NCBI GenBank assembly: GCA_945862495.1
Contig: CAMAYM010000005.1
Location: 1 to 50,319, forward strand
Source: Bordetella parapertussis
Lineage (GTDB): Bacteria > Pseudomonadota > Gammaproteobacteria > Burkholderiales > Burkholderiaceae_B
Direction of reading: 5' to 3'
DNA: 50,319 bases
Position 1 is the stretch's first letter. Every line of letters starts with the position of its first letter. The notes beneath the pieces were generated by a model, which worked only from the letters and a program-made list of their open reading frames with translations, did no database searches and had not been told where the DNA came from. This document shows positions 8,851 through 16,827 of the stretch, in pieces. A program made the translations under genes and the position numbers.

Positions 8851-10155
8851 ATGTCGACTATCCCTAGCGCTGATCCCCACGCACTTTACGCTCAAACCGT
8901 CTCAGAGACTTCCGCACGTATTGCTCGGGGAGAGTTGACGCACGCACAGGTACTGGAGTCGCAGCTCGGTCGCATCGCGGCGCGTGAGCCTTCTGTGCAT
9001 GCTTTTAAATGGCATGATGCCGACCATGTTCGGTCGCAATTAGCCGCAGTGTCCTCGCGCTCTGAAAAACTGCCCCTCGCGGGTATCGCAATTGGTATTA
9101 AAGACATAATCGATACGGCCGATATGCCGACAGAGTATGGCTCGGCGGCCTTTGTGGCTAACCGTCCTGTCAAGGATGCAGCGATCGTCACGCAACTGAA
9201 GGCGGCTGGCGCGTTGATGATGGGTAAAACCGTCACGACTGAGTTTGCGAGCCAGTTTGCGGGGGCGACTGTTAATCCCCATAATTTTGCCCATACACCG
9301 GGTGGTTCATCGAGTGGTTCAGCGGCTGCGGTTGCTGATGGCATGTTGGGCTTGGCGTTGGGCACACAGACTGCGGGCTCGACGATTCGTCCTGCCGCTT
9401 ACTGTGGCATCGTGGGTTTTAAAGCCACGCGCGGAAAGATTTCTCTTGAAGGCGTCAATCCTTTGTCGCCTACGCTGGATACGATGGGCTGGTTTGGACG
9501 TTCGGTTGATGACGTGAAGCTATTGGCTTCGGTGTTGTTGGGCGCCTCCAATGCTACGGAAAAATCCGGCACGATGCGTTTGGGCTGGTATCCGGGTCCA
9601 GAGGCTGCGCAGGCGGATGCGGATGCCGTTCAAGCACTCGAGCGAGCCAAGGCTGTGTTGCGTTCGCAGGGAGTCGAGCTTGTCGATGTGGAGGTGATGC
9701 CTGCCAAAGACATGATCGCGCTGGGTGAGTCCAATCGTATGATCATGAGTTATGAGATGAGCCGTTTTTATGAAAAGCTCTACCGCAACAAAGCGCCGCT
9801 CGGGGATTTGACGGTTGCGATGATCGAGTTTGGTTTGCAGATCACAGCTGCGCAGTTCGATGCCCAGCGTGCGCATGCAGAACGCTGCCGTCAGATGTTC
9901 GCGCAAGCGGCCAAGGGTCTTGATGCGGTATTGACACTCGCGTCTCCTGGTGAGGCGCCATTGACGCAAAATGGTACAGGTTCGCCGATGTTCAATCGCA
10001 CATGGACATCAATTGGCGTCCCTTGTTTGGGCTTGCCTTTTGGCAAGGGAAAGCAAGGTCTTCCGCTTGCTGTTCAGCTTGTGGCGGCGGAAGGGCAGGA
10101 CCATCAACTATTGGCCCTAGGTGAAAAAATCGAGTCTTTGCTGGCAAAGGGCTAG
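8851..10155 (+). CDS. Amidase-signature family amidase
   Basis: A 434-residue amidase-signature enzyme, hydrolysing an amide to carboxylate and ammonia or amine. The Ser-cisSer-Lys triad is visible: Lys in GIAIGIKDIIDTADMPTEYG, the glycine/serine-rich TPGGSSSGSAAAVADG, and the nucleophile serine in GTQTAGSTIRPAAYCG. No signal peptide is seen, so it is probably cytoplasmic. The ATG at 8851 is chosen because GGAG lies nine bases upstream; a TTG at 8836 overlaps that ribosome site. The gene is followed by tRNA-Lys. Substrate is unknown; AtzF, GatA-like and general amidases share these motifs, and the absence of GatB/GatC partners argues against GatA. Confidence 0.88.
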   Translation: MSTIPSADPHALYAQTVSETSARIARGELTHAQVLESQLGRIAAREPSVHAFKWHDADHVRSQLAAVSSRSEKLPLAGIAIGIKDIIDTADMPTEYGSAAFVANRPVKDAAIVTQLKAAGALMMGKTVTTEFASQFAGATVNPHNFAHTPGGSSSGSAAAVADGMLGLALGTQTAGSTIRPAAYCGIVGFKATRGKISLEGVNPLSPTLDTMGWFGRSVDDVKLLASVLLGASNATEKSGTMRLGWYPGPEAAQADADAVQALERAKAVLRSQGVELVDVEVMPAKDMIALGESNRMIMSYEMSRFYEKLYRNKAPLGDLTVAMIEFGLQITAAQFDAQRAHAERCRQMFAQAAKGLDAVLTLASPGEAPLTQNGTGSPMFNRTWTSIGVPCLGLPFGKGKQGLPLAVQLVAAEGQDHQLLALGEKIESLLAKG

Positions 10156-10200
10156 GCCGTTTGACAGCGCTAACTGAAAAAGCCATAATATCGGGCTTGG

Positions 10201-10277
10201 GGGCTGGTAGCTCAGTTGGTTAGAGCAGCGGACTTTTAATCCGTTGGTCGCGAGTTCGAGTCTCGCCCAGCCCACCA
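10201..10277 (+). tRNA. tRNA-Lys (anticodon UUU)
   Basis: A complete cloverleaf is readable. The acceptor stem GGGCTGG (10201-10207) pairs with CCAGCCC (10267-10273). The anticodon stem GCGGA/TCCGT encloses the loop CTTTTAA with anticodon TTT at 10235-10237. The T stem GCGAG/CTCGC encloses TTCGAGT. The discriminator A at 10274 is followed by an encoded CCA. A tRNA-Lys(UUU) is one of the substrates of the MnmC pathway encoded a few kilobases upstream, which is likely coincidental. Confidence 0.97.
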
Positions 10278-10290
10278 AGATTTGTTATTT

Positions 10291-10320
10291 AGCCTCGCAT
10301 TTGCGGGGCTTTTCTTTTTT
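10291..10320 (+). terminator. Rho-independent terminator of tRNA-Lys
   Basis: AGCCTCGC (10291-10298) pairs with GCGGGGCT (10303-10310) across an ATTT loop, with one T-G wobble, followed by TTTTCTTTTTT. It lies 13 bases after the tRNA CCA end and fits a standard intrinsic terminator. Confidence 0.88.
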
Positions 10321-10364
10321 AAGTCCTTTAAATGAGGACTGTCGTTTCATCCCTGAGGCACCAA

Positions 10365-11123
10365 TCACTTGAGATTTAGTATTTTTCCTGAAAGAAAATC
10401 TACTAACTCTTTTGCGTATTGGTTTAGGTAAAAATGGTCGCCCTCAAACCAATGCGTTTCAAAAGATCCGCTAGAAACGTTTTTCCAGTCATCAATCGCA
10501 GTCTCGCTGAGCCACTCATCTTGTCTTGAGCCAAGTGCGATGACAGGACACGCAAGTTGGGTCGTGATGGGAGATCTGTCGTAATGCTCGGACATTGAAA
10601 AATCCGCTCTGATCATTGGTAAGAGAAGCTCCAACAACTCTTCGTTTTGAAGAATGACCGAGGGGGTTCCGTTGTAGGTTGCCATTTGCTGAATAAACTC
10701 AGCATTGTTCAAGTGAGAAATGGGCGGGCGCAGGCTCGCTCTGGTGGGGTCTTGACGTCCAGAGACAATTAACAAATCGACACGCGTTCCAGTGCTTTGC
10801 AATCGTTTGGCCGTTTCATACGCGGCTAACGCACCCAGGCTATGTCCAAATAGAATCAGTGTTTCGTTGGACGAACAATACGGCTCAATGGCTTGCTGGG
10901 CTTGAGTGGCATAGTCCTCCATACTTGCGAGTAAATCTTCGGAAAAGCGCGTTTCTCTTCCTGGTGGTTGAATCGCGAAACCTTGAATATTATTCTGCAG
11001 TAATTTCCCCCAATTTCGGTAAACCGAGGCACCCGATCCTGCATAAGGAAAGCAGAACAACTTATGTTGACCGAGGTGTGTAGGGGTGATTGGGACGACC
11101 CACTTGGAAGACTGCTGCGACAT
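10365..11123 (-). CDS. Type II thioesterase (alpha/beta hydrolase, NRPS/PKS-associated type)
   Basis: A 252-residue thioesterase. Type II thioesterases remove misprimed or stalled acyl groups from carrier proteins of NRPS and PKS lines. Characteristic features are LFCFPYAGSGASVYRNW near the N-terminus, the nucleophile elbow LFGHSLGALAAYE with Ser95, Asp202 in GSRQDEWLSE, and His230 in FEGDHFYLNQ. The start ATG at 11123 is the only good one. No synthetase, carrier protein or phosphopantetheinyl transferase is in the window, so the gene is an orphan here. By eye its base composition is more AT-rich than neighbouring genes, and it lies directly beyond a tRNA, both consistent with acquisition by transfer. 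Confidence 0.88.
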   Translation of the reverse strand: MSQQSSKWVVPITPTHLGQHKLFCFPYAGSGASVYRNWGKLLQNNIQGFAIQPPGRETRFSEDLLASMEDYATQAQQAIEPYCSSNETLILFGHSLGALAAYETAKRLQSTGTRVDLLIVSGRQDPTRASLRPPISHLNNAEFIQQMATYNGTPSVILQNEELLELLLPMIRADFSMSEHYDRSPITTQLACPVIALGSRQDEWLSETAIDDWKNVSSGSFETHWFEGDHFYLNQYAKELVDFLSGKILNLK

Positions 11124-11371
11124 AAGTTTTATTGAAAAGTTAAATTTTGTTGATTGTAAGCGAGAGGTTTAACGTGATCTATTTACCTTTAATGACGTAA
11201 TACCTGCGCCAGCTAGGACCAAACTTTTCGCGCAGATGACTTGCAAGTGCATTCATGCAGTATACAAAGTTACATTTTTTTGCATTTTTTATTGTCAAAG
11301 TTTCTCGGTGGTGAGGTCTAATGCCTTAAGGGAGTGCCGGTAGCTCTCACATTAAGAAGATCCAACAATTG
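11124..11371. other. AT-rich intergenic stretch with a 25-residue reverse-strand frame
   Basis: This gap carries the promoter side of the thioesterase gene. It also holds a short minus-strand frame at 11179-11256 starting ATG and reading MNALASHLREKFG then PSWRRYYVIKGK. The frame stays open upstream without a clear start, so it may be a gene tail or a tiny ORF. I recognise no family. No repeat of the tRNA 3' end was found here. Confidence 0.35.
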
Positions 11372-11623
11372 ATGCAAAAGGGATTGTGGTATGGGACTAT
11401 GTCAATACGAATAGGAAAATTTGATTTGAAAGTCGCAAACATCAGTGTGGATATTGCTGATAATGGTCTCGGTGTCCTCTTGACTCGTTTTGATCAAACA
11501 AAACATGGTGGAGAAGTGATGGTCGCAGATAGGCCGCTAGGCGCAGAAAAATGGCGAGGGAAAGAAAAAGCTGAGTTCCTAAGCGCTATAAGGCAATCTA
11601 AATTTAAATTACTTATTAAGTAA
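11372..11623 (+). CDS. Small protein of unknown function
   Basis: An open frame of 83 residues from ATG 11372, or 74 residues from ATG 11399. I do not recognise it. The product is basic at the C-terminus (KEKAEFLSAIRQSKFKLLIK) and has no signal peptide or membrane segment. The internal segment FDLKVANISVDIADNGLGV looks like beta strands. Neither start has a strong Shine-Dalgarno. It sits in the same AT-rich stretch as the orphan thioesterase and just upstream of the MarC gene. It could be a real small gene or a degenerate remnant. Confidence 0.45.
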   Translation: MQKGLWYGTMSIRIGKFDLKVANISVDIADNGLGVLLTRFDQTKHGGEVMVADRPLGAEKWRGKEKAEFLSAIRQSKFKLLIK

Positions 11624-11655
11624 GATTTACCTCATTATCCAAGGCTGCTATTCAC

Positions 11656-12276
11656 ATGTTTCCTTCAGACTTTGTCTACGAGTTTTTTACCTTGTTGGTG
11701 ATCCTTGATCCGATCGCGACGGTTCCTGTGTTTTTGGCGGTCACCTATGGTTTGAAATGGCGTGATGCACTCAAGGTTGCCATCACGGCGCTCGCGGTTT
11801 CTTTTGGGATCCTCACAGCCTTTATCTTTTTAGGCTTAGAGTTTTTAAAAGTGCTGGATATTCCTACTTCATCGTTTCAGCTTGCAGGCTCTTTTATTTT
11901 ATTCACGCTGGGCTTGAGTATGGTGACAGGGAAAATGCACGAAGAGATTTCAAAGATGTCGCCTGATGCATCGATCATGGAGCGTTCGGTGTATCCGTTA
12001 GCGATGCCTTCGATCGCGGGGGCGGGTGCTATTTTGACTGTAGTGATGCTCAGTGATAACAATGCGCGCGTGATGACAGAACAATTACAAACGACATTCG
12101 TGGTGCTGTTGTGCTTGTCTATTCACCTTATCACGTTCATGGCGGGTGGCTTCATCATTCGTTATATCGGTATGATCGGCATACAAGTCACCACACGTGT
12201 ATTTGGCTTGATGATTTGTAGTATCGCGGTCACGGGTATGGTGATCGCGATTAAGGAGAGTTTTGGGTTGAGTTGA
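11656..12276 (+). CDS. MarC-family integral membrane protein
   Basis: A 206-residue inner-membrane protein with six hydrophobic segments, the usual size for MarC. It has the family motif FTLLVILDPIATVPVFLAVT near the N-terminus and PLAMPSIAGAGAILTVV in the middle, both conserved in MarC/YchE/YhgN proteins. The function of the family is unsettled; a role in multiple antibiotic resistance was proposed for MarC and later doubted, while YchE-like members have been linked to amino-acid efflux. It is convergent with the MBL-fold gene, only ten bases apart. Confidence 0.88.
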   Translation: MFPSDFVYEFFTLLVILDPIATVPVFLAVTYGLKWRDALKVAITALAVSFGILTAFIFLGLEFLKVLDIPTSSFQLAGSFILFTLGLSMVTGKMHEEISKMSPDASIMERSVYPLAMPSIAGAGAILTVVMLSDNNARVMTEQLQTTFVVLLCLSIHLITFMAGGFIIRYIGMIGIQVTTRVFGLMICSIAVTGMVIAIKESFGLS

Positions 12277-12286
12277 TCAGCAAGCT

Positions 12287-13261
12287 TTAGAACACATACT
12301 TTTTACCGACCGCAGTAGGGGCTAACACTTGATCCCCAAACGCATTAGACATCGCGGCGATAGCACGCCAGCCTGTGCAGTGACCAGCACCGATGAGTTT
12401 GAGTCCAAATTGTTTCAGATCCTCAACCGTTTCTGGGATGAGGGCCTCGTTTGCGCCAGAGAGATGAAAACCGCCAAACACTGCATGAATGGGTGTCTCA
12501 GGAAAGCGCGCTCGCGCATCCAGCATTACATTGATGACACCCGCGTGCGAACAGGCTGTAAAAATCACGAGACCCTTGTCTTTGACGTTGACGCCAAGCC
12601 AACGCTCATCAAGCAGTAACTCATCATTTTCCCACTGGCCTGCTGCATTTTTACGGACCTGACCTGGCAGTCCACGTTCGTAGGATGTTTGGCGAGGAAT
12701 TTCGCCGCTTACACCAAACATATTGTCGAGCAGAGATACGGGCTCTCTATGAAGCGCGACCTCGGCACCTGCGGCAGTGAGTTGTTCAACGCTCGGGATA
12801 TCGATCATTTCACGATACTTGCCGTTGGGCATACTGGCAGCCCGTTTGTGAAACATATCGGGGTGTCCGTAGAACGGGGTTTTCTTGCCGCCGTTTCGCT
12901 GTCGAATAGTGTTGAACGCCAATAGCAAAGCACCCGCGTGATCCCAGTGCCCATGTGAAAGCACGACGGATTGCACTTTGCCAAGATCGACGCCAAGGCG
13001 ACTGACGTTGCGCTCAAAGGCGTAATCCTCTGGACCGGTATCGAACAGAACGGTGCGCTCCTGATTGCCTTTGCGAGCCGTAATCAGACACGACAGTCCA
13101 TGTGCCGCGCAACACAGACAAATACCCGCCATCATTTGTCCACCTCGGCTAAACAAACCGACTGCTTCGCTCGTGACGCCAGCGGGTGTGGTGGAAAGCA
13201 TATCGGTCGTGTTGTCGACCAAAATTTGTATCTCTAAGGCATCAACCGTATCTAGCAGCAT
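12287..13261 (-). CDS. MBL-fold metallo-hydrolase
   Basis: A 324-residue metallo-beta-lactamase-fold protein. The metal motif HxHxDH is intact in VVLSHGHWDHAGALLLAF; further ligands are likely in FTACSHAGVINVMLDA and the late FGGFHLSG. This arrangement resembles the group often annotated as dihydropteroate-linked or 7,8-dihydropterin-6-yl-methyl phosphate synthase-like MBL proteins, whose actual reactions vary. The ATG at 13261 has AGGAG six bases upstream on the coding strand. The gene is divergent from a Bug protein gene. I cannot assign a substrate. Confidence 0.85.
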   Translation of the reverse strand: MLLDTVDALEIQILVDNTTDMLSTTPAGVTSEAVGLFSRGGQMMAGICLCCAAHGLSCLITARKGNQERTVLFDTGPEDYAFERNVSRLGVDLGKVQSVVLSHGHWDHAGALLLAFNTIRQRNGGKKTPFYGHPDMFHKRAASMPNGKYREMIDIPSVEQLTAAGAEVALHREPVSLLDNMFGVSGEIPRQTSYERGLPGQVRKNAAGQWENDELLLDERWLGVNVKDKGLVIFTACSHAGVINVMLDARARFPETPIHAVFGGFHLSGANEALIPETVEDLKQFGLKLIGAGHCTGWRAIAAMSNAFGDQVLAPTAVGKKYVF

Positions 13262-13371
13262 GGGAAACTCCTGTGGGGGGCGTTAACAGTAACTTTAAAG
13301 ATAAAGCATTCGTTTTTGTTGTGATGATAAGCGTAAACAGTGGTAAGGTTAAAAAAAACAGGAGAGACAAG

Positions 13372-14358
13372 ATGTTCACCCGCACGTTACCTAAGTGTAT
13401 TGCCGCTATTTTCCTATCCATTGCAGGCGCTTCATTGAGCGCCTCTCTGTTTGCTCAGACTGATAATTATCCGCAGCGCTCTGTTCGTATCGTCGTACCA
13501 GTCTCGGCGGGTGGCAGTACTGACAAAATCGCGCGCCTGATCGCGGAAAAACTCAGTACCGCCTGGGGTCAGACGGTCATTGTTGAAAACGTCACGGGTG
13601 CGGGTGGGGCAATTGGTGCGGCGCAGGTTGCGCGGGCCAAGCCCGATGGCTACACCCTTGTCTTGCATAGCGATGCGATTGTGCTCAATACAATCCTGAT
13701 TAAAAATCCACCCTACACATTGAACGATCTGACAGGGGTGATGCGTTTGGTCGTCAACCCTCAGGTTTTAGTGTCGAATCCGAACTTTGAAGCCAAGACG
13801 TTCAAAGAGTATATCGAGTACGCCAAGAAAAACCCCGGCAAGTTATCGCTTGGCTTACCGACGAGCGGAGGCATTGCGCATATTGCTCATGAGGTATTGG
13901 CAAAGGCTGCAGGGATTAAGGTCAACTACATCCCCTACAAGGGTGGAGCGCCTGCAGCTCTGGATGCGATGGCTGGACATATTGATGCTACCGTGATTAC
14001 GCTTGCCGCGGTCACTGAGCAGATCAAGGGTGGCAAGCTTCGTGCGTTAGCCGTCACAACGGATTATCGATCACCTGTTTTTCCAGATGTGCCCACGATG
14101 GCCGAGTCTGGTTATCCAGCAGTCAATATTGAAAGCTGGCAAGGGATGCTTGCGCCAAAAGGCACACCCACTGCCATCTTGGAAAAAATCAACAAGGATG
14201 TCGTGGCGATTGTCAAAGATCCGAACAATATCAAGCAAATCGAAGCGCTGGGTTTTAGCGTATCGACAAACTCGGTGCCTGCTTTTAATACGATGCTGCA
14301 GGATGTCCGTAAAAAATATGCCGACATCATCACGCAGGCCGGCATTGTGCAGCAGTGA
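13372..14358 (+). CDS. Bug/TctC-family periplasmic solute-binding protein (1 of 8)
   Basis: A 328-residue periplasmic protein of the tripartite tricarboxylate transporter binding family. A signal peptide (MFTRTLPKCIAAIFLSIAG onward, cleavage likely after SLFAQ) precedes the mature start YPQRSVRIVVPVSAGG. Ligand-lobe motifs VIVENVTGAGGAIGAAQVA and KPDGYTLVL are present, as is the hinge region VNYIPYKGGAPAALDAM. Start 13372 is chosen because GGAGAGACAAG precedes it and the signal peptide begins there; the open frame upstream is spurious. No TctA/TctB genes are adjacent. The ligand is probably a carboxylate but cannot be named. Confidence 0.93.
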   Translation: MFTRTLPKCIAAIFLSIAGASLSASLFAQTDNYPQRSVRIVVPVSAGGSTDKIARLIAEKLSTAWGQTVIVENVTGAGGAIGAAQVARAKPDGYTLVLHSDAIVLNTILIKNPPYTLNDLTGVMRLVVNPQVLVSNPNFEAKTFKEYIEYAKKNPGKLSLGLPTSGGIAHIAHEVLAKAAGIKVNYIPYKGGAPAALDAMAGHIDATVITLAAVTEQIKGGKLRALAVTTDYRSPVFPDVPTMAESGYPAVNIESWQGMLAPKGTPTAILEKINKDVVAIVKDPNNIKQIEALGFSVSTNSVPAFNTMLQDVRKKYADIITQAGIVQQ

Positions 14359-14359
14359 T

Positions 14360-15697
14360 TCAGCGATCAGTTGGGTGATGCGGCATGCGGGCTCTGAGTG
14401 AGTCGTAAATGGGCTCGCCATGCATGAGGTTAGCGACCAGGCAAGCGGCGACGCTTGCAACAATGAGTGGTGCGACAAGTGCGACGCTACCACTCATCTC
14501 TATGATGAGCAGGATGCCCGTGAAGGGGGCGCGGACCACGGCTGTGAAAAATGCGGCCATCCCCACCAGCGCAAATGCGATCGGATCAATCACAAAAGGC
14601 GCCGTCACTAAAAAATTTAGGCTTGTCGCAAATAGTGCACCTGAAGTGGCTCCTACAAGGAGCAGGGGGGCAAATAGGCCACCTGGTACACTCATCGAGT
14701 AAGAAATAGGACCCAGTGCCCAGCGCACCAAAAACAAGATGATGAGGGCATTGATGCTGAGTTGTCCGGCTAGTACCGCATTGACTTGTAGCTCTCCACC
14801 GCCGACCCATTGTGGCTGCCAGTAGGCAACGAGCCCGATCAGTGCGCCGAGGATGCCGGCTTTAATAATGGGTGAGACCTTTGGTGCAGTACTGCTAAAG
14901 AGATTGAGTCCCAGTAGAACGCTCTTGTTGTAGAGCACACCGAGTGCGCCCAGCCAGGCGCCCAGAAGTCCGTAGGCGACAAGCTCCGTGAGGTTCGAGG
15001 GCAACAATTTTGTGAAGTTGAGCTCAACCGCGTTACCAAAGTAGGCGCGGTAGACCGCGATGGCAGTCGCAACGGCAATCAGTGTGGCCAATAAACGTCG
15101 CATCGTAATGCGGTGTGCGACTTCTTCGATGACGAAGGCAACCCCTGCGAGTGGGGCATTAAAAGCAACAGAAAGTCCCGAGCCAGCAATTGCGGTGTAA
15201 AGCAAGCTTCGGTCATTACGGGTAAATCCAAACCATTTGCCGCATTGGGTGCCAATGACCGCCGCCATCTGAATGGTTGGACCTTCGCGGCCTAGGGCAA
15301 GGCCTGGCACCATGGCAAACAGACCACCGAGAAATTTGATGGGCAAGACGCGAAAGGAAGCGGGTGTGGCTTCCTCGCGCATGACGGCCTCGACGTGTTG
15401 TACGCCGCTTCCGGCTGCACTTGGGGCAAAGGTGACCAGCCAGCGTGCAATCCCGACGCAAAGTCCTACCACTACCATGGTGAGCAACCAGCCCGGAAGT
15501 CCGAAAAAGCCTTCTGCCTTCCATTGGGCGACGAGCTTGGCAAACCCCTGGCTGCCATGCAACAACATCCAGTGAAAGCTACCACCTACTAAACCAACAA
15601 GCGCACCAGCAAATGCGGAGACAAGTAATAACTGTGTCAGCCTCTGCGTGCTGGATGCTTCGGGATCTTCATCAAGTTTGGGTGGTGTGGTGTTCAT
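14360..15697 (-). CDS. ClC-family chloride/proton antiporter
   Basis: A 445-residue ClC transporter with the usual 16-18 membrane helices. Anion-site motifs are visible: GSGVQHVEAVM (the first signature), GREGPTIQMA with the gating glutamate, SVPGGLFAPLL, and the tyrosine in HGEPIYDSLR. The segment NAPLAGVAFVIEEV keeps the inner proton glutamate seen in E. coli ClcA, so it should act as an H+/Cl- antiporter rather than a channel. In the first signature the proline usual in GSGIP is replaced by glutamine, a variation I believe occurs in other bacterial members. The gene converges on the Bug gene with one base between stops. Confidence 0.92.
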   Translation of the reverse strand: MNTTPPKLDEDPEASSTQRLTQLLLVSAFAGALVGLVGGSFHWMLLHGSQGFAKLVAQWKAEGFFGLPGWLLTMVVVGLCVGIARWLVTFAPSAAGSGVQHVEAVMREEATPASFRVLPIKFLGGLFAMVPGLALGREGPTIQMAAVIGTQCGKWFGFTRNDRSLLYTAIAGSGLSVAFNAPLAGVAFVIEEVAHRITMRRLLATLIAVATAIAVYRAYFGNAVELNFTKLLPSNLTELVAYGLLGAWLGALGVLYNKSVLLGLNLFSSTAPKVSPIIKAGILGALIGLVAYWQPQWVGGGELQVNAVLAGQLSINALIILFLVRWALGPISYSMSVPGGLFAPLLLVGATSGALFATSLNFLVTAPFVIDPIAFALVGMAAFFTAVVRAPFTGILLIIEMSGSVALVAPLIVASVAACLVANLMHGEPIYDSLRARMPHHPTDR

Positions 15698-15771
15698 GAG
15701 TGTCGGTAAATAACGGGGGTGTTTTTGATCGTACTGTAGGAAGAGCCGCTTTTTGGGAACAGCACTCGCTC

Positions 15772-15852
15772 AAATATGGCTTTTTCATTGCCAAGGTCGA
15801 TTTGAAAAAATGGGCGGATGTCGTCAAGGCAGCAGGAATTAAGTCAGAGTAA
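15772..15852 (+). pseudogene. Remnant of a Bug/TctC binding-protein C-terminus
   Basis: In the gap between the ClC and LysR genes the plus strand encodes KYGFFIAKVDLKKWADVV followed by KAAGIKSE and a TAA at 15850-15852. Bug proteins end in just this way (a tryptophan two to four residues before a VIKAAGI-type tail and stop), as seen in other copies in this window such as WSAVIKKSGIKQE and WSKIIKAAAISIK. No start or body of the gene remains; the frame continues open but unrecognisable toward 15721. It overlaps the end of the LysR gene by 14 bases. Inferred to be the tail of a deleted ninth Bug gene. Confidence 0.65.
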
Positions 15853-16732
15853 AGAACTCGAGTGCGGCTTTTTTAAAGTCCGCAATCGGAGCGGTTGAGT
15901 GATCTTCTCGCCACGCCAGTCCAACGGACAAGCGTGGCGGTGTTTCTTTGAAGCGATGGTATTTGAGTCCTGGAAACTGCATGGAGGTTTGAGACTCAGG
16001 AACTGGCGCGCAGCCAAGTCCTGCAGCCACGAGCGCGAGTGCGGCGTGCATCGTTCTGACTTCGATAAACCCCGCAGGCTTGACCTGATGTCGCTGTAAA
16101 TAATCCCGAAACAAACTGCGCGTACTGCGCTTGTCATCATGACTCGGATAGCCGATGAGGGTTTTGTCGTGCACGACGCTCACGGGTATTGCGGTTGTGC
16201 GGGGGAGTCTCCATTCCGCAGGCGCGGCAAGCGCATAGTGCTCGGTAAAGAGCCTGACGGTCTTGAGTGCCGGGTGATTGACGGGTTCGCGGACGAGTCC
16301 CACGTCGACTTGCTCTCCGACAACTGTATCGACCTGCTCGCGTGTCGTGTACTCAACGAGCTCGATACGCATCGCGGGATGTGCCCGTAGATAGTGCCGT
16401 AAAAGGTTAGGTAAAAAGGTGTAGGTGTGCGCGTGAAGAATCCCAAGACGTAGAATTTGTTTCTGTTGACTATTGGATTGTTGGACGACTTGGGCACATT
16501 GGTCAATGTCGCTGAGTATTTTTCTTGCGTGCTGAAGCAGCGCCATGCCTTCTTGGGTCAGGCTCACGCGCCTAGTGGTGCGATGCAGCAGTGTGGTCTG
16601 AAGCAGGCCCTCGAGCTGTTGAATATGGTCGCTCAGCGGCGGTTGGCTCATGCCCAACCGAGTCGCCGCGCGGCCAAAATGTCCCTCTTCGGCGACGGCG
16701 ACAAAATAACGGAGTTTTTTGATATCGAGCAT
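15839..16732 (-). CDS. LysR-family transcriptional regulator
   Basis: A 297-residue LysR-type regulator. The N-terminal winged helix-turn-helix is clear (LDIKKLRYFVAVAEEGHFGRA, then MSQPPLSDHIQQLE and TLLHRTTRRVSLTQEG), followed by the effector-binding domain. The ATG at 16732 is chosen over a TTG at 16747. It is divergently transcribed from the dioxygenase-SDR pair, the classical arrangement for a LysR regulator controlling its neighbours, so it probably activates that operon in response to the pathway substrate. Its 3' end overlaps the remnant Bug tail on the other strand. Confidence 0.93.
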   Translation of the reverse strand: MLDIKKLRYFVAVAEEGHFGRAATRLGMSQPPLSDHIQQLEGLLQTTLLHRTTRRVSLTQEGMALLQHARKILSDIDQCAQVVQQSNSQQKQILRLGILHAHTYTFLPNLLRHYLRAHPAMRIELVEYTTREQVDTVVGEQVDVGLVREPVNHPALKTVRLFTEHYALAAPAEWRLPRTTAIPVSVVHDKTLIGYPSHDDKRSTRSLFRDYLQRHQVKPAGFIEVRTMHAALALVAAGLGCAPVPESQTSMQFPGLKYHRFKETPPRLSVGLAWREDHSTAPIADFKKAALEFFTLT

Positions 16733-16827
16733 TATTCTGATTTTCAAATAAATAATGTCTTAATAATATATTGGACGCGCCTAATATGGCTAGGTAAACT
16801 TTGCTGATTCAGTGTGAGGAGAACACC

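Noticed and set aside
8851..10155. Amidase as GatA subunit of the tRNA amidotransferase
   Set aside because: No GatB or GatC gene is adjacent, and the gene stands alone; a general amidase is more likely.
10201..11700. Possible integrated island with an attachment-site duplication of tRNA-Lys
   Set aside because: I looked for a second copy of the tRNA 3' end downstream and for an integrase gene and saw neither. The AT-rich stretch alone does not prove an integrated element.
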